Both the position numbers and the translations under genes were made by a program. From JBBATK01 sp044224515 (GTDB lineage: Bacteria > Bacteroidota > Ignavibacteria > Kapaibacteriales > NICIL-2): a stretch of DNA of 64,000 nucleotides. How positions within the stretch are numbered: position 1 is the stretch's first letter; each line of letters starts with the position of its first letter. Of this stretch, positions 43,291 through 51,977 are shown one piece after another. The stretch spans positions 186,001 through 250,000 of the forward strand of contig JBGAKH010000003.1 in assembly GCA_044224515.1 (NCBI GenBank), read 5' to 3'. The notes under the pieces are model-generated. The model made no database searches. It saw only the letters and a list, made by a program, of their open reading frames with translations, and was not told where the DNA came from.

Positions 43291-44565
43291 CTAGGCTCGG
43301 ATGATGGTTCCACTTCGTTCAGGACTCGTTGAGACGATCTTGACAGGAGCGCCGCAGAACTCTTCGATAAACTGTATGTAGCCGCGTGCATTCTCCGGTA
43401 AATCTTCGAAGTGTCGGGCATCGTCGAGAGAGCACTGCCAACCCGGTAGTTCATGATAAACCGGACGTACTGTATCCAAGACAGGAATGCTGGCAGGAAA
43501 TGTCTTTAAGTCTTTGTTGCCATCGTTATATGCTATGCATACCTTGATTGAACGCAGTGAGCTCAACACATCCATCTTCGTAAGGGCTATCTCGCTGATA
43601 CCGTTTACAACAACGCTATAGCGCAGCGCCACGAGGTCCAACCAACCACAACGACGCGGTCTGCCGGTCGTCGCACCAAACTCAGCACCAATGCGACGCA
43701 ATTCCTCACCTTGAGCATCATGGAGCTCAGTGGGGAAGGGACCATTGCCAACGCGAGTAGAATAGGCTTTTACCAAGCCGACGATGCGTTTGACTGCCGT
43801 CGGTGCTATTCCCAATCCCGTACAAGCTCCTCCGCTTGTCGGGCTTGAACTTGTCACGAAGGGATAGGTGCCGTGATCGACGTCGAGAAGCGCTCCTTGC
43901 GCGCCTTCGGCAAGTACCCTCTTCCCGTTGGCTAATGCGGTGTTAAGAAAATGGGTTGTGTCTGTGACGTAGGGATCGATGTACTTATCGAACTCCAGAT
44001 ACTCAGCAACGATTTGTTCCACATCCAATGTCTCAGTATCATAAAGTTTCTGCAGGACATTGTTTTTCTCCGCCAGACTCGCGCGAAGCTTTGCTTCGAA
44101 TTCCTGACGATCGAGCAAGTCGACCACTCGAATTCCGCTTCGAGAGTACTTATCGATGTATGCCGGACCAATGCCTCTGCCCGTGGTGCCTATTGCCGCA
44201 TCGCTTGCACGTTCACGCACCTGATCAAGCAGCTTGTGATAGGGCATTATCAAGTGTGCCTTATGGGAAATGAAGAGGCGTCCTTTTACGCTCACTCCCG
44301 CCTGTTCAAGCATACTAATCTCGTCACGCAGGGCTACGGGATCCACTACCACACCGTTACCGATAACACACTGTACGCCATCGCGGAGTATTCCGGAGGG
44401 GATAAGATGCAGAACAGTCTTTTTACCGTCGTGCACCAAGGTGTGCCCCGCATTTGCGCCACCCTGATAGCGCGCTACGATGTCGGTGTCGGCACTTAAG
44501 ACATCGACGATCTTTCCTTTTCCTTCGTCGCCCCATTGGGCTCCAACTACAATTGTAACACTCAT
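43291..44565 (-). CDS. purA: Adenylosuccinate synthetase
   Basis: A 424-residue cytoplasmic enzyme with the PurA signature: VTIVVGAQWGDEGKGKIVDVL at the N-terminus (GTP/IMP site), GGANAGHTLV, GTTGRGIGPAY, and the C-terminal TTGRPRRCGWLDLVALRY. It condenses IMP and aspartate using GTP, the first step from IMP to AMP. Six codons upstream (44583) are open, but the ATG at 44565 places the conserved MSVTIVVGAQW at the start. It follows the STAS gene by 81 bases, with an imperfect hairpin between them, so separate transcription is likely. Confidence 0.97.
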   Translation of the reverse strand: MSVTIVVGAQWGDEGKGKIVDVLSADTDIVARYQGGANAGHTLVHDGKKTVLHLIPSGILRDGVQCVIGNGVVVDPVALRDEISMLEQAGVSVKGRLFISHKAHLIMPYHKLLDQVRERASDAAIGTTGRGIGPAYIDKYSRSGIRVVDLLDRQEFEAKLRASLAEKNNVLQKLYDTETLDVEQIVAEYLEFDKYIDPYVTDTTHFLNTALANGKRVLAEGAQGALLDVDHGTYPFVTSSSPTSGGACTGLGIAPTAVKRIVGLVKAYSTRVGNGPFPTELHDAQGEELRRIGAEFGATTGRPRRCGWLDLVALRYSVVVNGISEIALTKMDVLSSLRSIKVCIAYNDGNKDLKTFPASIPVLDTVRPVYHELPGWQCSLDDARHFEDLPENARGYIQFIEEFCGAPVKIVSTSPERSGTIIRA

Positions 44566-44587
44566 GATAGATATGGTTAACATAATA

Positions 44588-44617
44588 AAGCCCCGACTGC
44601 TATCGCGGTCGGAGCTT
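44588..44617 (-). terminator. Possible terminator after STAS gene
   Basis: On the minus strand AAGC and CCGAC pair with their complements around a ten-base loop, followed by TTATTATG. The stem is interrupted by one unpaired position on each side, so strength is moderate. Confidence 0.5.
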
Positions 44618-44646
44618 CATACTAAAGAAATATTGTCGAGATAAAT

Positions 44647-44967
44647 CTACGACTGTTGTTGCGATGTGTGATCATTGTCAATAGAGAAGACAGAATCCAA
44701 ATGCGTCATACGCAATAACGACGAAACTGTATCCGGAACGTTGCGGAAAATCAAGCTGCCGCCTGCACGCTTTAAGGTGCTATGTCCGGCAACGAGCATT
44801 CCGAGTCCCGATGAATTCATGATTTCAACAGCGTTCAAATCTACGAAAACTGTTCGCTGTCCTTCGCCGATTAAACTGCGTATCTGTTCTGCAAAGTCGA
44901 CAGCGGTGCCACCGCCGAGGACTTTGGCAGGAAGAGTAATGACGTTATCTGAAGTCTGTGTGCTCAT
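44647..44967 (-). CDS. STAS-domain protein (anti-sigma factor antagonist-like)
   Basis: A 106-residue single-domain protein with the STAS fold pattern of SpoIIAA-like proteins: VFVDLNAVEIMNSSGLGMLV, where the Ser pair before GLGML is the usual phosphorylation site controlling partner binding. Such proteins switch anti-sigma factors or other kinases, and in Bacteroidota-type genomes they often sit near envelope genes. It starts 12 bases after the secF stop, so it is probably co-transcribed with secDF. No matching kinase or phosphatase is seen in the window. Confidence 0.88.
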   Translation of the reverse strand: MSTQTSDNVITLPAKVLGGGTAVDFAEQIRSLIGEGQRTVFVDLNAVEIMNSSGLGMLVAGHSTLKRAGGSLIFRNVPDTVSSLLRMTHLDSVFSIDNDHTSQQQS

Positions 44968-44979
44968 AAACAAAGTGAA

Positions 44980-45936
44980 TTATCGACGTGCAGCGGCCAT
45001 GTCGTTTTGATATGCACCTTCAAGGTCTTCCTTACGAACGGTTTCGAGGAACCACACCACGAAGGCACTGGCGATGTAAATCGACGAGTATGTTCCGGTG
45101 ATAATACCCACCAACATGGTGAATGCAAAACCGTGTAACGGCTCACCACCCAAGATCAAAATCGTCGCCAAAACGAGAATAACCGTTACAACGGTGTTGA
45201 TAGTACGGCTCAAGGTTTCGTTGATCGACAAGTTCATCAGAGTGATCGTTGATAGACCTTTGTGCTTAACACGGTTCTCACGAATACGATCGAAAATGAT
45301 AACGGTATCGTTAATCGAGAAGCCGGCAACGGTTAGCAAAGCCGCCAAGACGCCCATGTTGAACTCCAAGTTCATGATCTCCAGTTTCTGGAAGATGATC
45401 ACCATACCGAAGGAGACGCAGACGTCGTGAATCAACGCAATGACCGCACCGAGACCGAATACGAACTCGAAACGGAAAGCGATGTAAATCAAGATTGCAA
45501 TAATCGCGATAACAAGTGCAATCATAGCCTTGCTGCGCAACTCGCTTCCGACTTTTGGTCCAATAAGGTCGTCTTTCTTGACAACGATATTCTCACTCGT
45601 CCACTTGGCACGCAGCGCCTTAACGATCTGGGCTGAGGGTTTATCGGCTCCCGCACCACCTGTTTCTGCCACGCGAATCAAGAATTCGTTCGGTTTACCG
45701 TACGATTTAATCTCCGCATTCTTAAAGCCAGCTTGTTCCACAACTTCACGAACCATTGCGGTCGGTTGCGGATTGGAAAAAGCAACAGCTACTTCACTGC
45801 CGCCTTTGAAGTCAATGCCCATACGAACGCCTAACACCGACAAACCAAGGCCGACAACATTCAGGGCAATCGAGAGAAAGAAGAAGAACTTTCTCTTATG
45901 TAAAAAGTCAATTGTAGTCTTACCAAAAAATTCCAT
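44980..45936 (-). CDS. secF: Protein translocase subunit SecF
   Basis: A 318-residue membrane protein of the RND-related SecF family: first helix near residues 17-36, the D1 motif GIDFKGGSEVAVAF, a short periplasmic domain (about 45-130), then five helices including IHDVCVSFG, GFSINDTVIIFDRIRENR and TLSRTINTV. With SecD it uses proton-motive force to help pull proteins through SecYEG on the periplasmic side. It follows secD by 18 bases on the same strand. Confidence 0.97.
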   Translation of the reverse strand: MEFFGKTTIDFLHKRKFFFFLSIALNVVGLGLSVLGVRMGIDFKGGSEVAVAFSNPQPTAMVREVVEQAGFKNAEIKSYGKPNEFLIRVAETGGAGADKPSAQIVKALRAKWTSENIVVKKDDLIGPKVGSELRSKAMIALVIAIIAILIYIAFRFEFVFGLGAVIALIHDVCVSFGMVIIFQKLEIMNLEFNMGVLAALLTVAGFSINDTVIIFDRIRENRVKHKGLSTITLMNLSINETLSRTINTVVTVILVLATILILGGEPLHGFAFTMLVGIITGTYSSIYIASAFVVWFLETVRKEDLEGAYQNDMAAARR

Positions 45937-45954
45937 TGTTTTCCTCAGTTCAGT

Positions 45955-48051
45955 TTAGTGATGTTCGGTAACGGCGTGTTCGCCAAAGCTCAGGTGTGCA
46001 CCGGGCTTACGTGCTATGATAACTTCAATAATGGAGCGCGAAACGATGATACCGGTAAACAGTGTTGAGAAGATACCGATGATCAATGTCACTGCGAAGC
46101 CCTTGATCGGGCCATAACCGAAGTACATCAAAATGAAAGCTGTAATGAATGTCGAAACGTGGGAGTCGATAATCGGCGGAAGTGCGTGCTTAAAACCTTC
46201 ATCAACGGCAGCTCTGAGCGTTCTGCCATGGTATAGCTCTTCGCGAATACGCTCGAAAATGATGATGTTGGCATCCACGGCCAGACCAATCGTCAGAATG
46301 ATACCGGCGATACCCGGAAGTGAAAGTGTACCGCCAAATGCCGCAAGAGCAGCAATGTTCAAGGCTACGTTGATCATCATCGCAACGTTTGCTACGATGC
46401 CCGCAGTGGAGTAATACACGGTCATGAACAATACAACAAGTACAAAGGCGATAACCGAGGCAAGCATACCATTCTTGATGGAGTCTTCACCCAGCGACGG
46501 ACCAACCAAACGCTCTTCAATAATCTTAACCGGAGCCTTCAATGCACCGGCCTTAAGAATAATCTTCAAAAGCTTTGCTTCTTCAATGTTCGCCATACCG
46601 GTAATCTGTGAACGACCGCCGGTAATCTTGTTTTGCACGGTAGGAGCACTATAAACTTCGCCGTCCAACACGATGGCAACGCGCTTCTGAATGTTGGCGC
46701 CTGTGATACGCGCCCAACGCTCCGAACCTTCGTCGTTCATTTGCATGTCAACGATCGGACGATTGTTGGTCGGATCAAAATTCTCAAATGCATCAACGAT
46801 AACTTCACCGGTAAGTTCTGACTCGCGCTTTACGACATACATGCTGTAGAGCGGATCGGGAGTCTTCTCCGTTCCACGAAGTGGTTTTGCATCAACAACT
46901 ACTTCCAAATCTCCCGGTAGCATGCGACGAATGTCGTCGCGCTTCAAGTAAGCCAGAATGAGTTTCTTGGACTTCTCATCCGTTGTGTAGAAGTAATCAG
47001 CTGTTGGAGGTAAACTCGGTAATGCTTCTCTGAGGAATGCAAATTCTTGTGGCTTCGCTTTCTTGTCAACCAAGAACTGCGCGCGGAACAACGACGTGAA
47101 TGCGTGCTCACGAAGATACTTTGCACGCTTTTGCTCGTCGGTCAAGCCGGCATACGGATCCTTGACAGCTCCGGTGTCTTTGCCCGCAACCTTTGAAGAA
47201 TCTCCCTTCGACGAATCGGCTGCAACTGCTTGCATAGCGGCAGAACTATCAGCCTTGGTGCTGTCTGTTGTTGCAACGACTGTTGTGTCCTTCTTGCCTG
47301 AATTCAAACGCTCGAGATATTCATCGATGTTCAAGAATGACTTGAGAACATCACCGCCGCCACGCACGAGTTTGAAGTCCAAACGAGCTGTGTGCTCAAT
47401 AAGTTCGCGCATTTGCGCTTGATCTTGAACACCCGGCAATTCGAGGAGAATACGACGTGTTCCTTGCTTTTGAATGGTTGGTTCCGCTACGCCAAACTTG
47501 TCGACACGTGAACGGATAACCTGCAATGCCTGATCTACGGCTTCGTCGATATCACGGGTAAGTTTAGCAAGGATCTTGTCTTCTGAAATTTCTTTGATGT
47601 CAGCCAAAGAATAGTAGTTGAACAAGGTTTTACCCTGTGGTTTAGCGATTTCGTTGAACGTGCGCTTAAAAATTTCAATAACAGGCTCATCACTGTTGTC
47701 TGACAGCTGCTTTGTTTTTGCAATGACTTGCTTAAAAGCATCATCTTCACGTGATGTTTTGTCAGCTGCTTCTTCCAACAGCTTGACAGCGTCGACCTCT
47801 AGGGTGACATACATACCGCCACGTAAGTCCAAGCCAAGCTTAAGCGCTGACATGCGGTTGTTTTTTAGAGACTCGGCATTCTTTGCATCCCAGTTTGCCA
47901 AAGCGTTTTTGTCGCGGCTGGTGTCAATGGCAGAACGCTCTTTTTCGAGAGACGACACACGCCATGTCGGATAAAGCAGCCACGCTACGAAAACGAGCGG
48001 CAACACGATGATCAAATATCTGTTTACTAGACCTTTCAAGGACAACTCCAA
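45955..48051 (-). CDS. secD: Protein translocase subunit SecD, with low-complexity insert
   Basis: A 698-residue SecD with first helix at about 10-27, the D1 motif LGLDLRGGMYVTLEV, a large periplasmic region, and a C-terminal membrane domain (AFVLVVLFMTVYY ... GLAVDANIIIFERIREEL). Residues about 248-315 form a Thr/Ser/Lys/Asp-rich insert (for example KKDTTVVATTDSTKADSS) not present in E. coli SecD, in a periplasmic loop; similar expansions occur in FCB-group SecD proteins. It heads the leftward secD-secF-STAS operon. High demand for export is consistent with the many T9SS cargo genes nearby, since these cross the inner membrane through Sec. Confidence 0.97.
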   Translation of the reverse strand: MELSLKGLVNRYLIIVLPLVFVAWLLYPTWRVSSLEKERSAIDTSRDKNALANWDAKNAESLKNNRMSALKLGLDLRGGMYVTLEVDAVKLLEEAADKTSREDDAFKQVIAKTKQLSDNSDEPVIEIFKRTFNEIAKPQGKTLFNYYSLADIKEISEDKILAKLTRDIDEAVDQALQVIRSRVDKFGVAEPTIQKQGTRRILLELPGVQDQAQMRELIEHTARLDFKLVRGGGDVLKSFLNIDEYLERLNSGKKDTTVVATTDSTKADSSAAMQAVAADSSKGDSSKVAGKDTGAVKDPYAGLTDEQKRAKYLREHAFTSLFRAQFLVDKKAKPQEFAFLREALPSLPPTADYFYTTDEKSKKLILAYLKRDDIRRMLPGDLEVVVDAKPLRGTEKTPDPLYSMYVVKRESELTGEVIVDAFENFDPTNNRPIVDMQMNDEGSERWARITGANIQKRVAIVLDGEVYSAPTVQNKITGGRSQITGMANIEEAKLLKIILKAGALKAPVKIIEERLVGPSLGEDSIKNGMLASVIAFVLVVLFMTVYYSTAGIVANVAMMINVALNIAALAAFGGTLSLPGIAGIILTIGLAVDANIIIFERIREELYHGRTLRAAVDEGFKHALPPIIDSHVSTFITAFILMYFGYGPIKGFAVTLIIGIFSTLFTGIIVSRSIIEVIIARKPGAHLSFGEHAVTEHH

Positions 48052-48844
48052 TTAGGAATGAACAATAGCTTTAGTTACGTTTGAAATGACACGCAATTTA
48101 CCGCGAATGACGCTAATAGACAAGGCAGAACGATGGTGGACAACCCGACAAATTTCTTGTCTGAAGAGGACTTATACCTCCATATACACCGGTCCATGTC
48201 CCGATCCTACAAGCAGGCAAAGCTGCCACACCGTCTCGGCAGCGACAACAAAATCAGCCGGATTTTGATCAACCACCAATCACTGTTGAAGTATGCAGTT
48301 GGAAAAGCCCCTATTACCCACTGAAACTTCTCCCTTAACCCAATCGAATCATAGGATTAGGTCGTTTAGAGCCGACCCGAACCACGTTCCCACGCGCTAA
48401 GTACATGTGAGAGAGACGTAAAGATCTGCGAGCCGGGTTCCAGCCACCTTAACCACTCATTAAACCCTGCCACGACGGTGCACTAACACGGACACCGCAC
48501 TTTTTGCTCAAAAACAAAGCTTCCAGAGCATTGATTCGTCGATATACCTTCATTACTAAGAAAAAAACTCGTCGTCATTAGGGCTTCGTCAACGATTCAC
48601 GCATTGTGCAGAAGCTCCGTGAGAGCTAGAATTGTACCCCGTTAACGAGTTTGAATAGCTTGTAGACTGCTTTTCTTCGGCTATGCCCCCTTCAGATCAT
48701 AAAAAATGAAAAAAAGTAGAATGCATTTAAACTCCGGGACAGCATTCGTGGTCTGATCTCCGAAAACGCGTTGGAAGATTCTCGAGACACACCCATCTAC
48801 ACGCTCATCATTGTATTACACCACCAATTTTCTAAGGATTTGGT
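48052..48844. other. Long gene-poor region between secD and the coiled-coil protein gene
   Basis: Nearly 800 bases without a recognisable gene. A short open frame at 48133 is listed separately. The rest has stop codons in all frames at short intervals. I looked for tmRNA, RNase P and SRP RNA core sequences and did not find them. The left end should contain the secD promoter (leftward) and the right end that of the small coiled-coil gene (rightward), but no clear TAnnTTTG box was found. Confidence 0.5.
48133..48324 (+). CDS. Small hypothetical ORF, doubtful
   Basis: A 63-codon ATG frame, divergent from secD, encoding MVDNPTNFLSEEDLYLHI followed by a basic stretch (SYKQAKLPHRLGSDNKIS). AAGGCAG lies a few bases upstream and could be a ribosome-binding site. 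There is no recognisable family, signal peptide or operon context. It may be a genuine short gene or chance. Confidence 0.25.
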   Translation: MVDNPTNFLSEEDLYLHIHRSMSRSYKQAKLPHRLGSDNKISRILINHQSLLKYAVGKAPITH

Positions 48845-49186
48845 ATGAAAAACTTCTTCTCCGGCATTCTTATCGCCGGAATTCTGGCAACATCGGCTGT
48901 CTATGCTCAAGACCCGAATACGAAGCCGAAACTCAGCCCTGAGCAACAAGCCAAAGTCGAGGCAGCTAAGCAAAAGGTAAAGGAAGCCAAGGCTGAAAAC
49001 GAAAAGGCCAAAGAAACCATGAAGCAAGCCAAGGCTGCCAAGGAATCAGGCAACATGGATCAAGCCAAGACATTGCACCAACAAGCAAAAGCCGAACACA
49101 AGGAAGCACGCAAGGATGTCAAGGCTGCAAAGAGCGAAATCCGCGAGTTGCGCAAAGAGATTCGTCAAGAACGCAAGCACAAGTAA
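48845..49186 (+). CDS. Small secreted Lys/Ala/Glu-rich coiled-coil protein
   Basis: A 113-residue protein with a clear signal peptide (MKNFFSGILIAGILATSAVYAQ) followed by an uninterrupted charged helix rich in Lys, Ala, Glu and Gln (VEAAKQKVKEAKAENEKAKE and so on to the basic C-terminus). This is expected to form a long coiled coil in the periplasm. AAGGA lies upstream of the ATG and a strong terminator follows, so it is a self-contained gene. I do not recognise a family with a defined function; similar short helical exported proteins are seen in Bacteroidota. Confidence 0.82.
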   Translation: MKNFFSGILIAGILATSAVYAQDPNTKPKLSPEQQAKVEAAKQKVKEAKAENEKAKETMKQAKAAKESGNMDQAKTLHQQAKAEHKEARKDVKAAKSEIRELRKEIRQERKHK

Positions 49187-49214
49187 GTACTTCGGGCACA
49201 TCAGCCTAACGAAA

Positions 49215-49251
49215 AAAAAGGGTCCAAAAACAGCGTTTTTGGACCCTTTTT
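49215..49251. terminator. Strong bidirectional terminator
   Basis: AAAAAGGGTCCAAAAA and TTTTTGGACCCTTTTT form a perfect stem around CAGCG, with A- and T-runs on the flanks. It serves the coiled-coil gene rightward and the M28 peptidase gene leftward. Confidence 0.94.
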
Positions 49252-49336
49252 CATTGTACTGACTGCGTCGCTAGCCTAGACCGAGAAGCGATTACGCGCG
49301 CGGTTTGAAAGATATCCATGCAGGTTGCCCGGTGGA

Positions 49337-50737
49337 TTACTTCATTGGCACTTGGTCGGCGTCCGCCGCAACAAATGCCATGATCGCCATGGCAGCTGCG
49401 CATTGGTTCAGCTCCAATGGATTGAGCTTATCCATGGTGTCGGCATTTGTATGGTGATACCAGAAGTACTTGGTGGTATCTACAACCAAGCCCAGCAGTG
49501 GTGTTTTGTATTTCTGCTGCAGTGGTCCAACGTCTGCTCCGGCAAAACCCTCCGTGAGTTTTGTTGCATTGAGAGGCTCGAGCAGAGGCATGACTCCCTG
49601 ATACCAGAGAAATGCCTCGCGCGACCCTTCGATGTGAAATCCTTGAGGGCGAAACGTGCCTTCGTCGGACTCAATGCCAAGTACGTGCTTTTCATTGGCG
49701 TGCGCCGCTGCGTACGCTTCAGCACCTTTTGTTCCGTTTTCTTCGTTTGTCCAAAACACGACGCGTATGGTGCGCTTGGGAGCCAAACCCAATTTCTTTA
49801 TCGTATTTAATGCATGCCATGCTGCAAAACAGCCTCCTCCATCATCCATGGCACCCTGACCAACATCCCAAGAGTCGATGTGCCCACCCATAACCACAAC
49901 TTCTTCAGGTTTTTCACTGCCCTTGATCTCAAAGACAACATTGCGTGAATCGGCATCTTCTTCCATATGACCGGACATGCGGATGTTTAGACGAACATGC
50001 TCTCCACGCGCCACAAAGCGGGCAATGAGTTCGGCATCTTCAATTGTGATAGCTGCTGTCGGAATCTTACGAACGGAATCGTTGTAGTGCATCACGCCGG
50101 TATGCGGAGTGTATAACGAGGCTGGTCCAACCGAGCGAACAAGCGCAGCAACTGCTCCACAGCGAGAAGCTTCCACTGCTCCGTTGACTCTGTAGGCAAC
50201 GGTCTTGCCGTACTCCGTAAAAGCTACATTAAACAAAACAATTTTTGAATGCGCTTCAGCTGAACGAGACTTGAGTTCTTCAAACGAAGAGACAACCATC
50301 ACCTCGGCAGCAATGCCATCAGCCGTTGTTCCTATGCTGCCTCCCAGACCCAACATCGCAATGTTCTTTTTGCGTGGTGCGAGCATCGTGATCGACTCCT
50401 CGCCCCGCACCCAGTGAGGGACTTTGACGTTCTCGGTGCGCGCGTCATAGCCCTGCTTTCGAGCCTCCGTTACAACCCAGTCGATAGCATGTTCCAATGA
50501 GTTCGTGCCGCTGAGCCGCGGGCCGAAGGTGTCGCACATCTGAGCCAAACTCGAGTATAGCGAGCTGTCGGCACATGCGGTGCTAATGATTTTAGCGGCA
50601 GTAGCTTTGTATTTGGGGATCAGCTGTGCCGAGAGTTGGGAACTCGCAATGAAAAGCACAATACAAAGACCGACGACAAAGTGGACAAAGAGTGCCGCCT
50701 GTTGGTGGCGAATACGTACTGCTGGTAGGCTTATCAT
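49337..50737 (-). CDS. Secreted M28-family metallopeptidase (carboxypeptidase Q/aminopeptidase-like)
   Basis: A 466-residue protein with a signal peptide or anchor (core VVGLCIVLFIASSQLSAQ, about residues 21-38), an inserted PA-like domain (about 130-250), and an M28 zinc-peptidase domain. Metal ligands are visible in GGHIDSWDVGQGAMDDGGG (His and bridging Asp), NEENGTKGA (catalytic and ligand Glu), ESDEG (Asp) and YHHTNADT (His). This order is that of plasma glutamate carboxypeptidase/carboxypeptidase Q-like enzymes. It probably degrades peptides in the periplasm or outside. It starts 59 bases after the SanA-like gene on the same strand. Confidence 0.92.
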   Translation of the reverse strand: MISLPAVRIRHQQAALFVHFVVGLCIVLFIASSQLSAQLIPKYKATAAKIISTACADSSLYSSLAQMCDTFGPRLSGTNSLEHAIDWVVTEARKQGYDARTENVKVPHWVRGEESITMLAPRKKNIAMLGLGGSIGTTADGIAAEVMVVSSFEELKSRSAEAHSKIVLFNVAFTEYGKTVAYRVNGAVEASRCGAVAALVRSVGPASLYTPHTGVMHYNDSVRKIPTAAITIEDAELIARFVARGEHVRLNIRMSGHMEEDADSRNVVFEIKGSEKPEEVVVMGGHIDSWDVGQGAMDDGGGCFAAWHALNTIKKLGLAPKRTIRVVFWTNEENGTKGAEAYAAAHANEKHVLGIESDEGTFRPQGFHIEGSREAFLWYQGVMPLLEPLNATKLTEGFAGADVGPLQQKYKTPLLGLVVDTTKYFWYHHTNADTMDKLNPLELNQCAAAMAIMAFVAADADQVPMK

Positions 50738-50796
50738 GACCGTTGCTGAAGATGAGGTGAACCCACCGCAGGGCGCAAAGCGTGTGCTGATGCGGC

Positions 50797-51477
50797 TTAG
50801 ACAGGAACGTCGACTTTGGGTCCAAGAAAATGTGGTTTTGTTCCTATGTAAAAATCCAGAATGCAGCGCAGTCGTGCAAACTTCTCTCGCAGATGGGTAA
50901 AAAAGGAACTCCGTACAGAGACGTCCTCCGCATCATACGCTATGACGTCAATACCGCAACGATCCGCAATGTATAGTGCTCTTTCATTGTGAAAGTGTTG
51001 TGAGATGATAAGTAAACTGTCTTGCGAAAACACTTCGCGCGCACGCACGATGGAATCAAAGGTTCGAAATCCGGCGTAGTCCAGAACGATACGCGTTGAA
51101 TCGACCCCGCGCTTTATCAACGCATTTTTCATGTCGGTAGGTTCGTCATATCCAACGACCGAGTTGTCACCGCTTATTATAAGCGCATCAATACAATGTT
51201 GTTCGAAGAGACGCGCTGCCGCGTTAACGCGGTGAACAAAAAATGGATTGTCCCACGTGCCGGTTGTAGCCGAGGTTCCCAATAACAATCCGGTATGCCG
51301 ATAGGGCGGATTCATCTCGCCCGAGTAACAGCGTCCGAGGGCTGCCGTCTTTATAATATTGTCGGCGAGTGCCAGGGCAATCACGAAAAGAAGTATCGAA
51401 GCCCCTAACCATTCAGCTATGCGACCTAGTCCGACTGAGCTTTGGAGATTAAAGAAACGATTGATCGTTGTGTTCAT
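50797..51477 (-). CDS. SanA-like (DUF218/ElyC-SanA-YdcF) membrane protein
   Basis: A 226-residue protein with one N-terminal membrane helix (about 24-45) and an alpha/beta domain of the DUF218 type: LLLGTSATTGTWDNPFFVHRVNAA, LIISGDN, DEPTDMKNALIKRGVDSTRI, LDYAGFRTFDSIVRAREVF and LIISQHFHNERALYIA. These closely follow E. coli SanA, which affects vancomycin permeability and envelope barrier function. The catalytic role of the domain is not settled. It is the first gene of a leftward pair with the M28 peptidase. Confidence 0.9.
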   Translation of the reverse strand: MNTTINRFFNLQSSVGLGRIAEWLGASILLFVIALALADNIIKTAALGRCYSGEMNPPYRHTGLLLGTSATTGTWDNPFFVHRVNAAARLFEQHCIDALIISGDNSVVGYDEPTDMKNALIKRGVDSTRIVLDYAGFRTFDSIVRAREVFSQDSLLIISQHFHNERALYIADRCGIDVIAYDAEDVSVRSSFFTHLREKFARLRCILDFYIGTKPHFLGPKVDVPV

Positions 51478-51977
51478 CGTCGATAATGAAGCGTCGGTTG
51501 ATGGGCCGTGTATTCCGTGAAGGAGGAGACAAAGACTCTAAACAATATTTGTGAGCCTCACATACAACATACTTGAAACCGGTGTAGATCTGCACTCGTC
51601 CCTTCATCGATGCTCTTGCATCAGGTCGGAGGAGAGCCTCGCTTTATCATGCGTATCTGTGTTCTAGAGTCTTTTCATTATCCGCGTGTGCAGCTGCGCT
51701 GCACACATGCGCGAAAATAGCGCCGCTGAGCTTTTGAATATTCGTGTGACTCTACAAAAAATTGCCTCGCATATCTGAGGCCTCGTCTACGGTCCGACCG
51801 ATGCTTCGCCGTGCGAGCCACGAGGGTTGCAGCTGTGTTGAGTGTGGTTGGAGTGTGCATTGGACAGCTTTATATAAAACCGTTCGGAGGGCGCTCTAAA
51901 GATGCGTGATAAAATAAATCTCCGCGTGAAGATGCAGGTTGCAGCTAATTTCGCGACTTCACGAACCTTTACGCACA
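51478..51977. other. Intergenic region before the glycosyltransferase gene
   Basis: About 500 bases between divergent genes. The notable element is a perfect inverted repeat at 51686-51706 (GTGTGCAGC, TGC loop, GCTGCACAC). No coding frame of good quality was seen. Confidence 0.5.
51686..51706. repeat. Perfect 9-bp inverted repeat
   Basis: GTGTGCAGC and GCTGCACAC flank TGC. There is no T-run on either side, so it is more like a binding site or RNA stem than a terminator. Confidence 0.75.

Noticed and set aside
48052..48844. tmRNA, RNase P RNA or SRP RNA gene
   Set aside because: No tRNA-like ends with a tag frame, no GAGGAAAGTCC-type core and no SRP tetraloop pattern were seen on either strand.
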